64,000 bases of DNA from Nonomuraea maritima (GTDB lineage: Bacteria > Actinomycetota > Actinomycetes > Streptosporangiales > Streptosporangiaceae), in NCBI RefSeq assembly GCF_900100395.1, contig NZ_FNFB01000005.1:248001-312000 (forward strand), written 5' to 3'. This document shows positions 36,075 to 45,539 of the stretch, piece after piece. A program made the position numbers and the translations under genes. The notes under the pieces were generated by a model. The model was not told the origin of the DNA and made no database searches. It worked only from the letters and a program-made list of their open reading frames with translations. How positions within the stretch are numbered: the first letter of the stretch is position 1; every line of letters begins with the position of its first letter.

Positions 36075-37973
36075 TCAGTTGAACAGGACGCGCAGCGAGA
36101 ACGACGCCTCGCTGTCGCTTCTGGTGCCGCTCAGGCCGACAGCCCGCAGCACCTCGGCGTTGGCCTTGTCGTCGCCCTGCATGGACGGGAGGTAGAGCTT
36201 CTCGATCTTGTCGAGGTCGACGAAGATCGCGAAGTTGGCCTCGCCCGCGTTGGGGATCGCCGTCCGGAACGCCTCGGATTCACCGAGGGTGCCCTGCGCG
36301 GCCAGCGCCTTGGCGTACTCCTCGGTGGTGGCCACCGTGAACACGCCGTCGCCGGCGGCCTTGGCGATCGGCGGGAGCGCCGCGCCGCCCTGCGTCAGCC
36401 CGCGCTGGACCTTGTCGATGATGGCCTGCGCCTTGGCGGGGTCGGTGGCGATGCGCAGGCCGCCCTTGATCTGGTTGCTCTCGAGGCCCTCGCTGTCCAC
36501 CGCGACCGTGAGGTTCTTGCCGACGACCGTGGCGAGGTCGTCGGGCAGCTTCAGGCCGAGCTGAGTCTGGATCTGCTGGAGGAACTGCTGCGCCTCGGGG
36601 CCGCCGCTCGCGCCTGCCTGCTTCTGGACCTCGCCCCAGTTCTTGGTGAGCACCTCGTCCAGACCGGAGATCGACAGCGCACCGGCCGTGGTGGCGGGCA
36701 GGGTGGACAGGTCGGCGGGCTGAAGGTCGCCGTCGGCGGCCATCCCGCTCGCGCCCCGCGTCAGGCCGGCCAGCTCGACGAAGGCGCTGTCGAAGCGCAG
36801 CGCCCCGGCGAACCTGGCGTTCTTCAGCTGCTCGAAGGCCGCGGCCTGCTCCGCAGGGATCTCCGCCTTGGCCGCCTGGAGCACGCCGTTCATGTCGGCC
36901 CAGAACGACAGGATGCCCTGCTCGCCGAGCGCGTTCATGTCGTCGCCGAACTCGGCGTTGTCGGACAGGCTGCCCGTGGCCGTCGCGTACTTGGTGGCCA
37001 GCTCCTGCGTCTCGGCCACCAGCGCGTAGTCGTCGCGGAAGGCGATGCCGTACTTGTCGCCATCCATGAGCTTGGCGATGCCGGCCTTGGCCGCCTCCTC
37101 GTCGGTGACCTGGACGGCCACCGCGACGTCGGGGTCCTCCTTGCCGGACGGGACGACCGCGACGCCGATCCGGCTGCCCAGCCAAGGGTCGATGTCCTTG
37201 GCGAAGTCGGCCTTCGACTCGGTGTCCTGATCGAACAGCTTGAACAACGCCTCGCGCGGGTCCTCGCCGGTGAACTTGTCCTTGGTGGTGGAGAACTTGC
37301 CGGCGAGCTGGAACAGCGCCACCTTCTGGTTCGCGGCCGGGTCGAGGTCGAGCCGGACATAGGCCAGCGCGTCGGCGGGCAGGACGTCGCTCGGCTGCGC
37401 GCCGCCGCCGCCCAGGGCGCCCACGGCCCACACTGCGCCGCCGCCGAACAGGACAACGGCGAGCGTCGCGGCGATGGCGATCAGCCAGCCCTTGCCGCCC
37501 TTCTTGGCCGGCTGGGGCGGGCCGAAGCCCTCGGGGCCCTGCTGCTGCCAGCCCTGCTGCCCGTACTGGGGCTGCTGCTGTTGTGGCCAGCTGGCCTGCT
37601 CCTGCTGCCAGCCCTGCTGGGGCTGCTGCGGCTGCCACTGCTGCTGGCCGGGCTGCTGCCCGTACTGGGGCTGCTGGTACTGCGGTTGCTGGTACTGGGG
37701 CTGGCCGTACTGCTGCTGGCCGTACTGGGGCTGGCCGGGCTGCTGGCCGTACGCGGGCTGACCGTACTGCGGCTGGCCGGGCTGGGGCTGGGACGCCTGC
37801 TGGTCGTAGGCCCCCTGTCCGTGCGGCTGGCCGTAAGGCTGCTGGTACGGCTGCTGCGGCGGGTACGGCTGACCCGGGTACTGCGCCGTGGGGTCGCTCT
37901 CGGGCCCGCCCTGGGGCCGGTACATCATGGTCCGGTCCGGGTCCTGGCCGTTCGGGGGGTTATTCGCAGACAT
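36075..37973 (-). CDS. DUF3352 family membrane protein with Pro/Gln-rich cytoplasmic tail
   Basis: 632 residues. Residues 1-155 are a cytoplasmic low-complexity tract of imperfect PQYGQ/QPQYQ repeats. One membrane segment (about 163-186, WLIAIAATLAVVLFGGGAVWAV) follows. The outside DUF3352 domain starts with DVLPADALAYVRLDLDPAANQ, has WLGSRIGVAVVP, and ends SEASFSLRVLFN. Function unknown; common in actinomycetes. ATG 37973 and GTG 37976 are both possible starts. The repeat tract is likely to vary in length between strains. Confidence 0.85.
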   Translation of the reverse strand: MSANNPPNGQDPDRTMMYRPQGGPESDPTAQYPGQPYPPQQPYQQPYGQPHGQGAYDQQASQPQPGQPQYGQPAYGQQPGQPQYGQQQYGQPQYQQPQYQQPQYGQQPGQQQWQPQQPQQGWQQEQASWPQQQQPQYGQQGWQQQGPEGFGPPQPAKKGGKGWLIAIAATLAVVLFGGGAVWAVGALGGGGAQPSDVLPADALAYVRLDLDPAANQKVALFQLAGKFSTTKDKFTGEDPREALFKLFDQDTESKADFAKDIDPWLGSRIGVAVVPSGKEDPDVAVAVQVTDEEAAKAGIAKLMDGDKYGIAFRDDYALVAETQELATKYATATGSLSDNAEFGDDMNALGEQGILSFWADMNGVLQAAKAEIPAEQAAAFEQLKNARFAGALRFDSAFVELAGLTRGASGMAADGDLQPADLSTLPATTAGALSISGLDEVLTKNWGEVQKQAGASGGPEAQQFLQQIQTQLGLKLPDDLATVVGKNLTVAVDSEGLESNQIKGGLRIATDPAKAQAIIDKVQRGLTQGGAALPPIAKAAGDGVFTVATTEEYAKALAAQGTLGESEAFRTAIPNAGEANFAIFVDLDKIEKLYLPSMQGDDKANAEVLRAVGLSGTRSDSEASFSLRVLFN

Positions 37974-38060
37974 CACTCAACTCACACTGTGGACTTCTCG
38001 CCACAGCAGAAGGTAACGGATGTTGCTATACAGGCGCTTGCAAAGTACTGAAGTTGGGAT

Positions 38061-38387
38061 TTAGACCCTGTTCAGCTCTTTTCTCAGTACATCGATATGC
38101 ACTTCGCCCTCGGTGTAGTCGTGGACGTTGTCCCACGGCACGAACGTGCACCCCGCGTAGACGATCCGTGCCACCATCTGCGAGAACCAGGTGGACCCGC
38201 CGTCGCGGTCGCGCGTGAGGCCGAGCATGAGCGGGGCGCGGCGGCTGGAGACCACCAGCCCGTAAACGGTGTGGCTCTGCTGGAGCTCGCCCTTGTGCTT
38301 GATCACCCGGATGTCCACCACGAAACCGACCCACACCCCGTTGGCGTCCCAAACGGATTGACCGATGAGTTCGGTGACACTTGCCAT
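38061..38387 (-). CDS. Small PRC-barrel-like protein (108 aa)
   Basis: 108 residues. The start (ELIGQSVWDANGVWVGFVVD) looks like a PRC-barrel strand pair, with VYGLVVSSRRAPLMLGLTR in the middle and a DGGSTWFSQMV/ARIVYAG helix-strand element. PRC-barrel proteins bind RNA, photosystem or membrane partners, and in actinobacteria the role is not known. ATG 38387 lacks a strong SD. Divergent from the thioesterase gene over about 100 bp. Confidence 0.65.
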   Translation of the reverse strand: MASVTELIGQSVWDANGVWVGFVVDIRVIKHKGELQQSHTVYGLVVSSRRAPLMLGLTRDRDGGSTWFSQMVARIVYAGCTFVPWDNVHDYTEGEVHIDVLRKELNRV

Positions 38388-38489
38388 GATCGAACTTTGT
38401 CAGCCGAATCATGTTTTCGCAGGCAGGCGCGCTGGCGGGAGATGCTCTACAGTATCTAGAACATAGTTCCAGAGGTGAGGCGGGAGCGG

Positions 38490-39281
38490 ATGACGAAGTT
38501 CGACGAGGCCACGCAGGCCATCAGGGTCGACGAGAACACCTATGACGTGTGCCTCGACCCCGGCTACTCGATCGGCGGCCCGCTCAACGGCGGCTACCTG
38601 ATGGCCGTGATCCTGCGTGCGGCGGTGGACGCCTCGCCGTTCGACCATCCCGTGAGCACGACGGCGCAGTTCCACCGGGCGCCGGTGCCTGGGCCCGCGC
38701 AGGTGCGGGTGGAGCCGCTCAAGGCGGGCCGTACGGCGGCGTTCGCCCGGGTGACGCTCGTGCAGGACGGAGTGCCGCAGATCGAGGGATTGGTGACGAC
38801 GGCCACGCTGCACGACGTCGAGCCGATTTATGCCGATAAAGCGGCGTACGAGATGCCGCCTGTCGAGCGGTGCGTCAAGCTGCCCGACCCCAAGCCCGAA
38901 TCCGGCATGACGCTCAACGCCCAGATGGAACTGCTCTTCGACCCGCCCACGATCGGCTGGCTGAAGGGCGAGTCCACGGGCCGGCCCGAGTCGCGCGCGT
39001 ACTTCCGCATGACCGAGCCCCAGGACCCCGACCCGTACGTGCTGGCCCTCGCGGTGGACGCGCTGCCCCCCGTGGTGTTCTCGGCCGGCGGGCGCGGCTG
39101 GGCGCCCACCGTCGACCTCACCTGGCACCTGCGCGCCCTGCCCGCGCCGGGCCGGCTCACCCTGCTCGGCAGCGGCCGGCTCGTCGCCGACGGCTGGTTC
39201 GACGAGGAGGTCGAGGTACGCGACTCGACCGGCCGGCTCGTGGCCCAGTCGCGGCAGCTCGCCCGTGTCGGGAGAGGCTGA
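38490..39281 (+). CDS. Thioesterase-superfamily (acyl-CoA thioesterase-like) protein
   Basis: 263 residues forming a double hotdog: GGPLNGGYLMAVILRAA, then HPVSTTAQFHRAPVPGPAQV, and a second half with ADGWFDEEVEVRDSTGRL. This matches the TesB-like thioesterase superfamily (PF13622 type). It probably hydrolyses acyl-CoA esters in the cytoplasm. ATG 38490 follows a purine-rich GAGGCGGGAG; GTG 38475 is possible. It lies alone between divergent and relic genes. Confidence 0.85.
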   Translation: MTKFDEATQAIRVDENTYDVCLDPGYSIGGPLNGGYLMAVILRAAVDASPFDHPVSTTAQFHRAPVPGPAQVRVEPLKAGRTAAFARVTLVQDGVPQIEGLVTTATLHDVEPIYADKAAYEMPPVERCVKLPDPKPESGMTLNAQMELLFDPPTIGWLKGESTGRPESRAYFRMTEPQDPDPYVLALAVDALPPVVFSAGGRGWAPTVDLTWHLRALPAPGRLTLLGSGRLVADGWFDEEVEVRDSTGRLVAQSRQLARVGRG

Positions 39282-39573
39282 AACGCGATGTGACGCAGGC
39301 CATAGCCGTCTGTTCGACACCTGCCGCGCTGTGAGGATTCTTACGCAGTGTCGAAGGACCAGGTCGCCTACCCTCTAGAACGTGTCGGACACACGTACGG
39401 GTCCCCGGCGGCGGGACGGGCAGCGCGGCGACCGCGAGGGCGATCGCCCTCCGGCTGCCCCGCGTGCCGTTCCCGTACCTGACCGGCCAGGACCGCCGGC
39501 CGTACGGGCCGGTCGGCAGCGCGGAGGTCAGCGCCCGCGCGTGGCCGCCCGCCCGGCAGCGCGCCCGGCAGCA

Positions 39574-39843
39574 CACCCGCTGCTCACCGGCGAGAGCCCC
39601 CAAGTCTCCGGTGACGGCATGACGCTGGTCTCCAGCGCCGAACAGACGGCCAAGCACGTCCGTCGGATCCTCCACGGCCGCGACCCGGCTGCACGAGGCG
39701 ACGCCACCCCCCGGCACCGCCCCGACGCCGTCGGCGACCCCCTGCTCCGCGCCCGGTTGGGGCGACGTTTCCCGAGCCAGGGGATCGACGCGGTCGAACG
39801 CACACCAGTGGGGGGTACCACCGCCAACGGGAGGCCCACATGA
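39574..39843 (+). pseudogene. murI: Relic of glutamate racemase murI (C-terminal fragment)
   Basis: The frame ending at 39843 aligns by eye with the last 85 residues of actinobacterial MurI: HPLLTG, then MTLVSSAEQTAKHVRR, a GDP segment, ARLGRRF and a short acidic-hydrophobic end. The preceding catalytic part (GCTHYPLL in real enzymes) is replaced by an Arg/Pro-rich out-of-frame stretch, and nothing in 39282-39573 resembles the N-terminal two-thirds. Position supports this: murI normally precedes the MBL hydrolase, rph and rdgB, which all follow here. Its stop overlaps the MBL ATG. A working murI must exist elsewhere. Confidence 0.68.
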
Positions 39844-40592
39844 AGGTGACCATTGTCGGATGCTCCGGGAGCTACCCCGGCCCCGACAGCCCCGCGTCCT
39901 GCTACCTCCTCGAAGCCGAGGGGTTCAAGATGCTGCTCGACCTCGGCAGCGGCGCGCTCGGCGCGCTGCAACGCCACACCAGCCTGTACGACGTGGATGC
40001 GATCTGCCTGTCGCACCTGCACGCCGACCACTGCATCGACATGTGCGCCTACCACGTCGCGAGAACCTACGGTCCGCAGGCGCCGTACCCGGCCCTGCCC
40101 GTGTACGCGCCGGCCGACGCGCCCACCCGGCTCGGTGACGCGTACGGCATGCCGGACGAGCCCGCGATGGAGTGCGCGTTCGACTTCGCGGCGCTGTCTC
40201 CCGGGACGTTCGAGGTCGGCCCGTTCACCGTGACGGCGGGCCTGGTGAACCACCCGGTGGAGGCGTACGGCTTCCGCGTCTCCCACGGAGGCAGGAGTGT
40301 CGCCTACTCCGGCGACACCGGCGAGTCCGACGAGCTGGTCCGCCTGGCCACGGACGTCGACCTGTTCCTGTGCGAGGCGTCGTTCGTGGAGCGGCCCGGC
40401 CTGCCGGCCGACCTCCACCTGACCGGACGGCAGGCGGCCCAGCACGCCGCCAAGGCCGGGGCGGGCAGGCTCGTGCTGACCCACCTCGTGCCGTGGAACG
40501 ACCAGGCGACCGTACTGGAGGAGGCGGCGGGCGGCGGCTACGGCGGCCCGATCGAGCTGGCCAGGAGCGGCGCCGTCTACGAGCTGACCTGA
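39840..40592 (+). CDS. MBL-fold metallo-hydrolase
   Basis: 250 residues of the metallo-beta-lactamase fold. The metal motif is HLHADHCIDM (HxHxDH), with VNHPVEAYGFRV, a GDTGESDEL aspartate and a LVLTHLVPW histidine. N-terminal KVTIVGCSGSYPGP is typical of the RNase Z/PhnP-like group found next to rph in actinobacteria. A role in RNA or nucleotide processing is inferred. ATG 39840 has GGGAGG upstream and overlaps the end of the murI relic. Its 3' end overlaps the convergent MFS gene by 16 bp. Confidence 0.88.
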   Translation: MKVTIVGCSGSYPGPDSPASCYLLEAEGFKMLLDLGSGALGALQRHTSLYDVDAICLSHLHADHCIDMCAYHVARTYGPQAPYPALPVYAPADAPTRLGDAYGMPDEPAMECAFDFAALSPGTFEVGPFTVTAGLVNHPVEAYGFRVSHGGRSVAYSGDTGESDELVRLATDVDLFLCEASFVERPGLPADLHLTGRQAAQHAAKAGAGRLVLTHLVPWNDQATVLEEAAGGGYGGPIELARSGAVYELT

Positions 40593-41821
40593 GCCGGAGA
40601 CTTGGCGAAGTCGCGCATCCGCGGCAACGGCGACAGCAGCAGCGGCACGAACGCGAGCAACCGGCCGGCCATGAGCACCCACAGGGCCTGACGCACGCCG
40701 ATCTGCTGGGCGACGATCCCGCCCAGCAGGGCGCCGAGCGGCATCGCGCCCCAGGTCATGAACCTCACCGACGCGTTCACCCGGCCCAGCAGGTGGTCGG
40801 GGGTGGAGGTCTGCCGGTAGGTGATCTGGCCCACGTTCGACAACGTGGCGGCCCACGACAGTGCCATCGAGGCGAGCGGGAAGCACACCACCCGCCAGTC
40901 TGCCTCGGTGAACGGCAGCAGCAGCCCGGACGGCGCGGCGACGACGGCGGCCATCCAGGTCACTCTCGCGACGCCGAACCTCGCCGCCAGCCGGCCGCCC
41001 GTCAGGCCGCCGAGCAGGCCGCCGATCCCGCCCGACATGAACAGCACGCCGATGACCCCCGGCGCCAGCTCGACGTCCTGGGCGAGGAACAGCACCGACA
41101 GCCCCGTCACGCCGCTGACGCACAGGTTGGCGATCGCCGAGGAGGCCGCGAACGCGAGCAGCAGCCGATCCTGGCGGACGTAGGCCAGGCCCTCGCGGAT
41201 GCCGTGCAGCAGTGGGTCGCGGCGGGTGTCGGCGGGTGGCGGGTCGGGCACGGTGATCGAGCGCAGGAAGAGCACCGAAGCCAGCGCGCCGAGCGCGGTG
41301 GCGGTCAGCGTGCGGGTGGCGCCGAGCAGCTGTACGAGCGCGCCGCCCACGCCGGGCCCCGCGAGGAACGCCCCGGAGCGCACCACCTCCAGCTTGGCGT
41401 TGCCGTCGCCGAGCTGGCGGGTGTCGACCAGCTGGGGCAGGTACGTCTGGTCGGCCACGTCGTTGAAGACCTGGGCCACCCCTGCGAGCAGCGCCACGGT
41501 GAACATGAGCTCTATCGACAGCAGTCCCAGCTGCCCTGCCAGTGGGATGCTGCCCAGCAGCACGAACCGGGCCAGATCGGATGCCATCATCACGCGCCGC
41601 CTGCGCAGGCGGTCGACCCACACGCCGGCGGGCAGTCCGATCAACAGGAACGCGACCGTCTGAAGGGCCGAGAGCACACCCACTTCTGTGGGGCCGGCGT
41701 TGAGGGCCATCACCGCCACTAGAGGCAGCGCAACGCGTGAGATATTCGCACCTAGTTCGTTCGCCACATGGGAACTGAGGAATCGTAAGAAGTCAGGGTT
41801 TCGCAACACCCCCGTTGTCAT
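40577..41821 (-). CDS. MFS transporter (enterobactin-exporter/macrolide type)
   Basis: 414 residues, 12 membrane segments. It begins [21 protein letters not shown], has the motif-A-like loop [14 protein letters not shown] and a second-half loop [12 protein letters not shown]. The layout is that of EntS/Mef-like exporters. It is inserted on the opposite strand between the MBL gene and rph, which are neighbours in related genomes. Its stop overlaps the MBL stop by 16 bp. ATG 41821 is chosen over upstream starts that would overlap the rph promoter. Confidence 0.88.
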   Translation of the reverse strand: MTTGVLRNPDFLRFLSSHVANELGANISRVALPLVAVMALNAGPTEVGVLSALQTVAFLLIGLPAGVWVDRLRRRRVMMASDLARFVLLGSIPLAGQLGLLSIELMFTVALLAGVAQVFNDVADQTYLPQLVDTRQLGDGNAKLEVVRSGAFLAGPGVGGALVQLLGATRTLTATALGALASVLFLRSITVPDPPPADTRRDPLLHGIREGLAYVRQDRLLLAFAASSAIANLCVSGVTGLSVLFLAQDVELAPGVIGVLFMSGGIGGLLGGLTGGRLAARFGVARVTWMAAVVAAPSGLLLPFTEADWRVVCFPLASMALSWAATLSNVGQITYRQTSTPDHLLGRVNASVRFMTWGAMPLGALLGGIVAQQIGVRQALWVLMAGRLLAFVPLLLSPLPRMRDFAKSPAQVSS

Positions 41822-41889
41822 TGCGTAAGGATCTATGTGTCGGACACATTTGGTCAAGAGCGTCGCGGCACGGAGATAGGGTGATCTGC

Positions 41890-42609
41890 ATGTCCCGACA
41901 GGATGGCCGCAACCCTGACCAGCTCCGCCCGATCACGATCACCCGCCGATGGCTCGCCCATGCGGAAGGTTCGGTATTGGTCGAGTTCGGAGGCACGAGA
42001 GTGCTCTGCGCAGCCTCGGTCCAGGACAGCGTCCCCCGCTGGCGCAGGGGCAGCGGGCAGGGCTGGGTCACGGCCGAATACGCCATGTTGCCGAGAGCGA
42101 CCAATACACGTAACGATCGTGAATCGGTCCGCGGGAAAATCGGCGGACGCACCCATGAGATTTCCCGGTTGATCGGCCGGTCGTTGCGCGCGTGCGTCGA
42201 TTACAAAGCGTTGGGGGAAAACTCCATTCTGCTCGACTGCGATGTGCTGCAGGCCGACGGCGGCACCAGAACGGCCGCGATCACGGGGGCGTACGTCGCT
42301 CTCGCCGACGCGATCGCCTGGATGCGCGAGCGGCGCATGTGCCCCGGCGACCCCCTCATCGACTCCGTCGCCGCCGTCTCCGTGGGCGTGGTCGGGTCGG
42401 TGCCGATGCTCGACCTCTGCTACTCCGAGGACGTCGCCGCCGAGACCGACATGAACGTCGTGATGACCGGCGAGGGCAGCTTCGTCGAGGTGCAGGGCAC
42501 CGCCGAGGGCGTGCCGTTCGACCGGGGCGCCCTCGACCAGCTGCTCGACCTGGCCGTGGCCGGGTGCGAGGAGCTGACCCTGATCCAGCAGGAAGCCCTC
42601 ACCTCATGA
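41890..42609 (+). CDS. rph: ribonuclease PH
   Basis: 239 residues. RNase PH signatures are [12 protein letters not shown] at the N terminus, then [40 protein letters not shown], and [16 protein letters not shown]. It removes nucleotides after the CCA end of tRNA by phosphorolysis. ATG 41890 has TAGGGT ending 7 nt upstream, fitting a leaderless mRNA. GTG 41881 is an alternative. Its stop overlaps the rdgB start (ATGA). Confidence 0.95.
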   Translation: MSRQDGRNPDQLRPITITRRWLAHAEGSVLVEFGGTRVLCAASVQDSVPRWRRGSGQGWVTAEYAMLPRATNTRNDRESVRGKIGGRTHEISRLIGRSLRACVDYKALGENSILLDCDVLQADGGTRTAAITGAYVALADAIAWMRERRMCPGDPLIDSVAAVSVGVVGSVPMLDLCYSEDVAAETDMNVVMTGEGSFVEVQGTAEGVPFDRGALDQLLDLAVAGCEELTLIQQEALTS

Positions 42610-43196
42610 AGATCGTGCTCGCCACGCGCAACCACGGCAAGATCGCCGAGCTGCGCCGCATCCTCGACGGCTTCGACATCGTCGGGCTGGAGGAGTTCCC
42701 CTCGATCGGCGAGGTCGCCGAGACGGGCGTCACCTTCGAGGAGAACGCCCTGCTCAAGGCGCACGCCGTCGCCCAGGGCTCCGGGCTGCCCGCCGTGGCC
42801 GACGACTCCGGGCTCTGCGTCGACGTACTGCGCGGCATGCCGGGCGTCTTCTCGGCCCGCTGGGCCGGGCGGCACGGCGACGATGACGCCAATCTCGACC
42901 TGCTGCTCGCCCAGGTCTCCGACGTGCCGCAGGAGCGGCTGACCGCCCACTTCGCGTGCGCGGCGGCGCTGGCGCTGCCGTCCGGTGAGGAGCGTGTGGT
43001 GGAGGGCGTCCTGCCGGGCCGGCTGATCAGAGCCCGCCGGGGTGGCAACGGGTTCGGCTACGACCCGATCTTCGTGCCCGACGGCGAGGAGCGCACGACC
43101 GCCGAGATGGTTCCCGAGGAGAAGGACGCGATCAGCCACCGTGGCCGGGCCTTCCGCGCGCTGGTGCCGATCGTGCGCGAGCTGCTGACTCCCTGA
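42606..43196 (+). CDS. rdgB: Non-canonical purine NTP pyrophosphatase
   Basis: 196 residues. The Ham1/RdgB signature starts [18 protein letters not shown], with [25 protein letters not shown] and a [10 protein letters not shown] loop near the C terminus. It hydrolyses dITP/XTP to keep deaminated purines out of nucleic acids. It is translationally coupled to rph by an ATGA overlap and ends the operon. The region to its right is a graveyard of broken genes. Confidence 0.95.
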   Translation: MKIVLATRNHGKIAELRRILDGFDIVGLEEFPSIGEVAETGVTFEENALLKAHAVAQGSGLPAVADDSGLCVDVLRGMPGVFSARWAGRHGDDDANLDLLLAQVSDVPQERLTAHFACAAALALPSGEERVVEGVLPGRLIRARRGGNGFGYDPIFVPDGEERTTAEMVPEEKDAISHRGRAFRALVPIVRELLTP

Positions 43197-43221
43197 TCGT
43201 CGCGGTGACGGCGCCGGCGCA

Positions 43222-43509
43222 TCATTCCGGCGCGTCGAGGAACCGTCGACCTCGCGCGCGAAGTCGTGCTGGAAGAGGAAGCCGTGGCCCGCGGCGCGCC
43301 ACAGGACGGTGCGCGCGTTCGTGAGCCGGTGTGCGGTCGACATCGATCCCGGTTGGCGACCACCCCAGCAGGTCGACGTTCCGCAGGCCGAGCGCGCGGA
43401 TGAAAGCGACGGCGCCGTCCACCGGCTCCGGCGCGGACGAAGCCGGTGTGCCCGTCAAGGCGTTGAGGCCGCGACTGTCGCGGGAGACGGCGTCCAGGAA
43501 AGCCGGGTC
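43222..43509 (-). pseudogene. Relic of an alpha/beta hydrolase
   Basis: Minus-strand fragments of one family lie close together in different frames. One is DPAFLDAVSRDSRGL and DGAVAFIRALGLRNVDLLGW (with the serine elbow region corrupted to SPTG). The other is TNARTVLWRAAGHGFLFQHD, which carries the C-terminal catalytic His. An internal segment of roughly 120 residues is missing and at least one frameshift joins the pieces. The family is the alpha/beta hydrolases often divergent from HxlR regulators, and an HxlR relic lies just to the right. Confidence 0.65.
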
Positions 43510-43591
43510 TCATATCGTGCCGCGCAGCCGCAGGGTGAGGACGAGGGGCGGCGTGTCGCCGGGGCGCCCCAGCCTGCGACAGCCGAACCGC

Positions 43592-43730
43592 TCACCGAGG
43601 GCTCTCGTCGCGGAGGGGCTGTTCGCCAAGCGGCCCTACCGGGAGTCGTCGCAGAGGGCCCGCTTGGAGTACGTCCTGACCGACGCCGGCCGTGAGCTGC
43701 TTCCGATCATCGTCGCGCTCGCGTCGGGGG
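43592..43730 (+). pseudogene. Relic of an HxlR family regulator
   Basis: A plus-strand stretch reads SPRALVAEGLFAKRPYRE, then LEYVLTDAGRELLPIIVALASG. This is the end of the HxlR winged helix (consensus GLVERRxY...YxLTxxGRxLLPvlxaL). The recognition helix upstream is absent. The reading frame continues as noise. Together with the divergent hydrolase relic it looks like a decayed regulator/enzyme pair. Confidence 0.6.
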
Positions 43731-43910
43731 CGACCGGCACCGGCCGTGGTCGCACGTCGAAACGGTTGTCGTGTGTGGTGCGAGATCACGCTGTGGTGGG
43801 CGACCGACCGCCGGCCGTCCGGCCTGACAGGACCGCCACATTCTGTCGGCGGTCGCGCTCGTAACCACCGCGTAAGAACCTCGCGGCCCCGGGCGGCGTA
43901 CGGTCGCGGT

Positions 43911-45539
43911 GTGCGCAGCAATCGAACTTTTCCCGCCTGGGCGGGTGCCCTGGCGGGCCTGGTGGCGGGGGGCGTGGCGCTCGGGGTCGCGCAGCTCGCG
44001 GCCGGCGTCATGGGGCCGCAGACGTTTCCCGTGGTCGCCGTGGGCGACGCCGTGGTGGACCTGACGCCCGCGGCCGTCAAGGAATTCGCGATCAGGACCT
44101 TCGGCGAGAACGACAAGGCCGTGCTCGTGGGCGGCGTTCTGGTGGTCCTCGCCGCGGTGGCGGCCGTGCTCGGGATGGCGGCCAGGCGCAGGCTCGCCGT
44201 CGGGCTCGCCGGGATGGCGGCGTTCGGCGTGATCGGCGCGCTCGCGGTGGTCACCCGGCCCGACGGTGGCCTCGGCGACGTCCTGCCGACGGTGATCGGC
44301 GTGGCCGCCGGCGCCTGGGCGCTCGCCCTGCTGGTACGGCGGGCGTCCAGGCCGGTCGCGGTGGGGCCGTCCTACGTGGATGAGGAGAGCGGGGAGCGGC
44401 CGGCCGCGACGAGCGGAACCGGTGAGAGCGTGGAGCGGCCGGTCACCATGCGGGGGACCGGGGAGCCCGTGACGTTCGACCGGCGGCGGCTGCTGACCGG
44501 GGCGGCCGGGGGCGTGGTCGTAGCCGGGGCGGCCACCGTGCTCGGGCGGCAGTTCGGCGGCCGGGAGGCGGTGGACGCCGCGCGCAGCGGGGTGAGACTG
44601 CCGCAGCCGGCGACCCCGGCGAAGCCCGTCCCCGCGGGCGCCGACCTGCGGATCAAGGGCCTGTCGCCGTTCATCACGCCCAACCGCGACTTCTACCGCG
44701 TCGACACCGCGCTCATCGTCCCGCGGGTCGATCCCCGAGACTGGACGCTGCGTATCCACGGCATGGTCGACCGGCCCGTCGAGCTCAGCTACGACGACCT
44801 GCTCCGGATGCCGCTCACCGAGGCGGACGTCACCCTGACCTGCGTCTCCAACGATGTCGGCGGGCCGTACGTGGGCAACGCCCGCTGGCTCGGCGTCCGC
44901 ATGGCCGACGTGCTGCGCGAGGCCGGGCTGCGGGCGGACGCCGACATGCTGCTGTCCACCTCCGCGGACGGCTTCACCTGCGGCACGCCGACGGACGTGG
45001 TCATGGACGGCCGGGACGCCCTGTTCGCCATCGCCATGAACGGCGTGCCGCTGCCCGTCGACCACGGCTTCCCGGTGCGGCAGGTGGTGCCTGGTCTGTA
45101 TGGGTACGTGTCGGCGACGAAGTGGGTCGTGGACCTCAAGGCGACCCGGTTCGACCAGGACGAGGCGTACTGGACGCCGCGCGGCTGGGCGGCCAAGGGA
45201 CCCATCAAGACCCAGTCGCGCATCGACGTGCCGCGGTCGGGGGCCACGCTGAAGGCGGGCGACACGACGATCGCCGGCGTGGCGTGGGCGCAGCACACCG
45301 GGGTGGACGCCGTGGAGGTGCGGGTCGACGGCGGTCCGTGGCGGCAGGCGCGGCTGGCCGAGGTGCCCGGGCCCGACACCTGGCGGCAGTGGTCGATCGA
45401 TTGGGCGGCGACGCCAGGGACTCACAAGATCGAGGTACGGGCGACGGACGCGGCGGGAAGGACCCAGACCGACGCGCTCGCGCCACCCGCGCCTGACGGT
45501 GCCACCGGATGGCACACCATCACCGCCCTCGTGGAGTGA
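43911..45539 (+). CDS. Membrane-anchored molybdopterin-dependent oxidoreductase (sulfite-oxidase fold)
   Basis: 542 residues. The first about 140 residues hold four to five membrane segments, then a basic linker and a further hydrophobic segment (LLTGAAGGVVVAGAATVLG). The catalytic domain follows: FITPNRDFYRVDTAL, then TLTCVSNDVGG with the molybdenum-ligand Cys311. GFTCGTPTD and a C-terminal immunoglobulin-like dimerisation domain (VRVDGGPWRQARL) complete it. It belongs with sulfite-oxidase-family enzymes facing the cell exterior; the substrate is not known. GTG 43911 has TACGGT ending 6 nt upstream. The stop abuts a tandem repeat block. Confidence 0.88.
   Translation: MRSNRTFPAWAGALAGLVAGGVALGVAQLAAGVMGPQTFPVVAVGDAVVDLTPAAVKEFAIRTFGENDKAVLVGGVLVVLAAVAAVLGMAARRRLAVGLAGMAAFGVIGALAVVTRPDGGLGDVLPTVIGVAAGAWALALLVRRASRPVAVGPSYVDEESGERPAATSGTGESVERPVTMRGTGEPVTFDRRRLLTGAAGGVVVAGAATVLGRQFGGREAVDAARSGVRLPQPATPAKPVPAGADLRIKGLSPFITPNRDFYRVDTALIVPRVDPRDWTLRIHGMVDRPVELSYDDLLRMPLTEADVTLTCVSNDVGGPYVGNARWLGVRMADVLREAGLRADADMLLSTSADGFTCGTPTDVVMDGRDALFAIAMNGVPLPVDHGFPVRQVVPGLYGYVSATKWVVDLKATRFDQDEAYWTPRGWAAKGPIKTQSRIDVPRSGATLKAGDTTIAGVAWAQHTGVDAVEVRVDGGPWRQARLAEVPGPDTWRQWSIDWAATPGTHKIEVRATDAAGRTQTDALAPPAPDGATGWHTITALVE

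Noticed and set aside
36063..38051. 662-residue plus-strand Leu/Gly/Arg frame
   Set aside because: Antisense shadow of the DUF3352 gene and its Pro/Gln repeats.
39382..39573. N-terminal Arg/Pro-rich part of the frame before the murI relic
   Set aside because: Does not resemble MurI or another protein in any frame; treated as degraded DNA and not as a gene.
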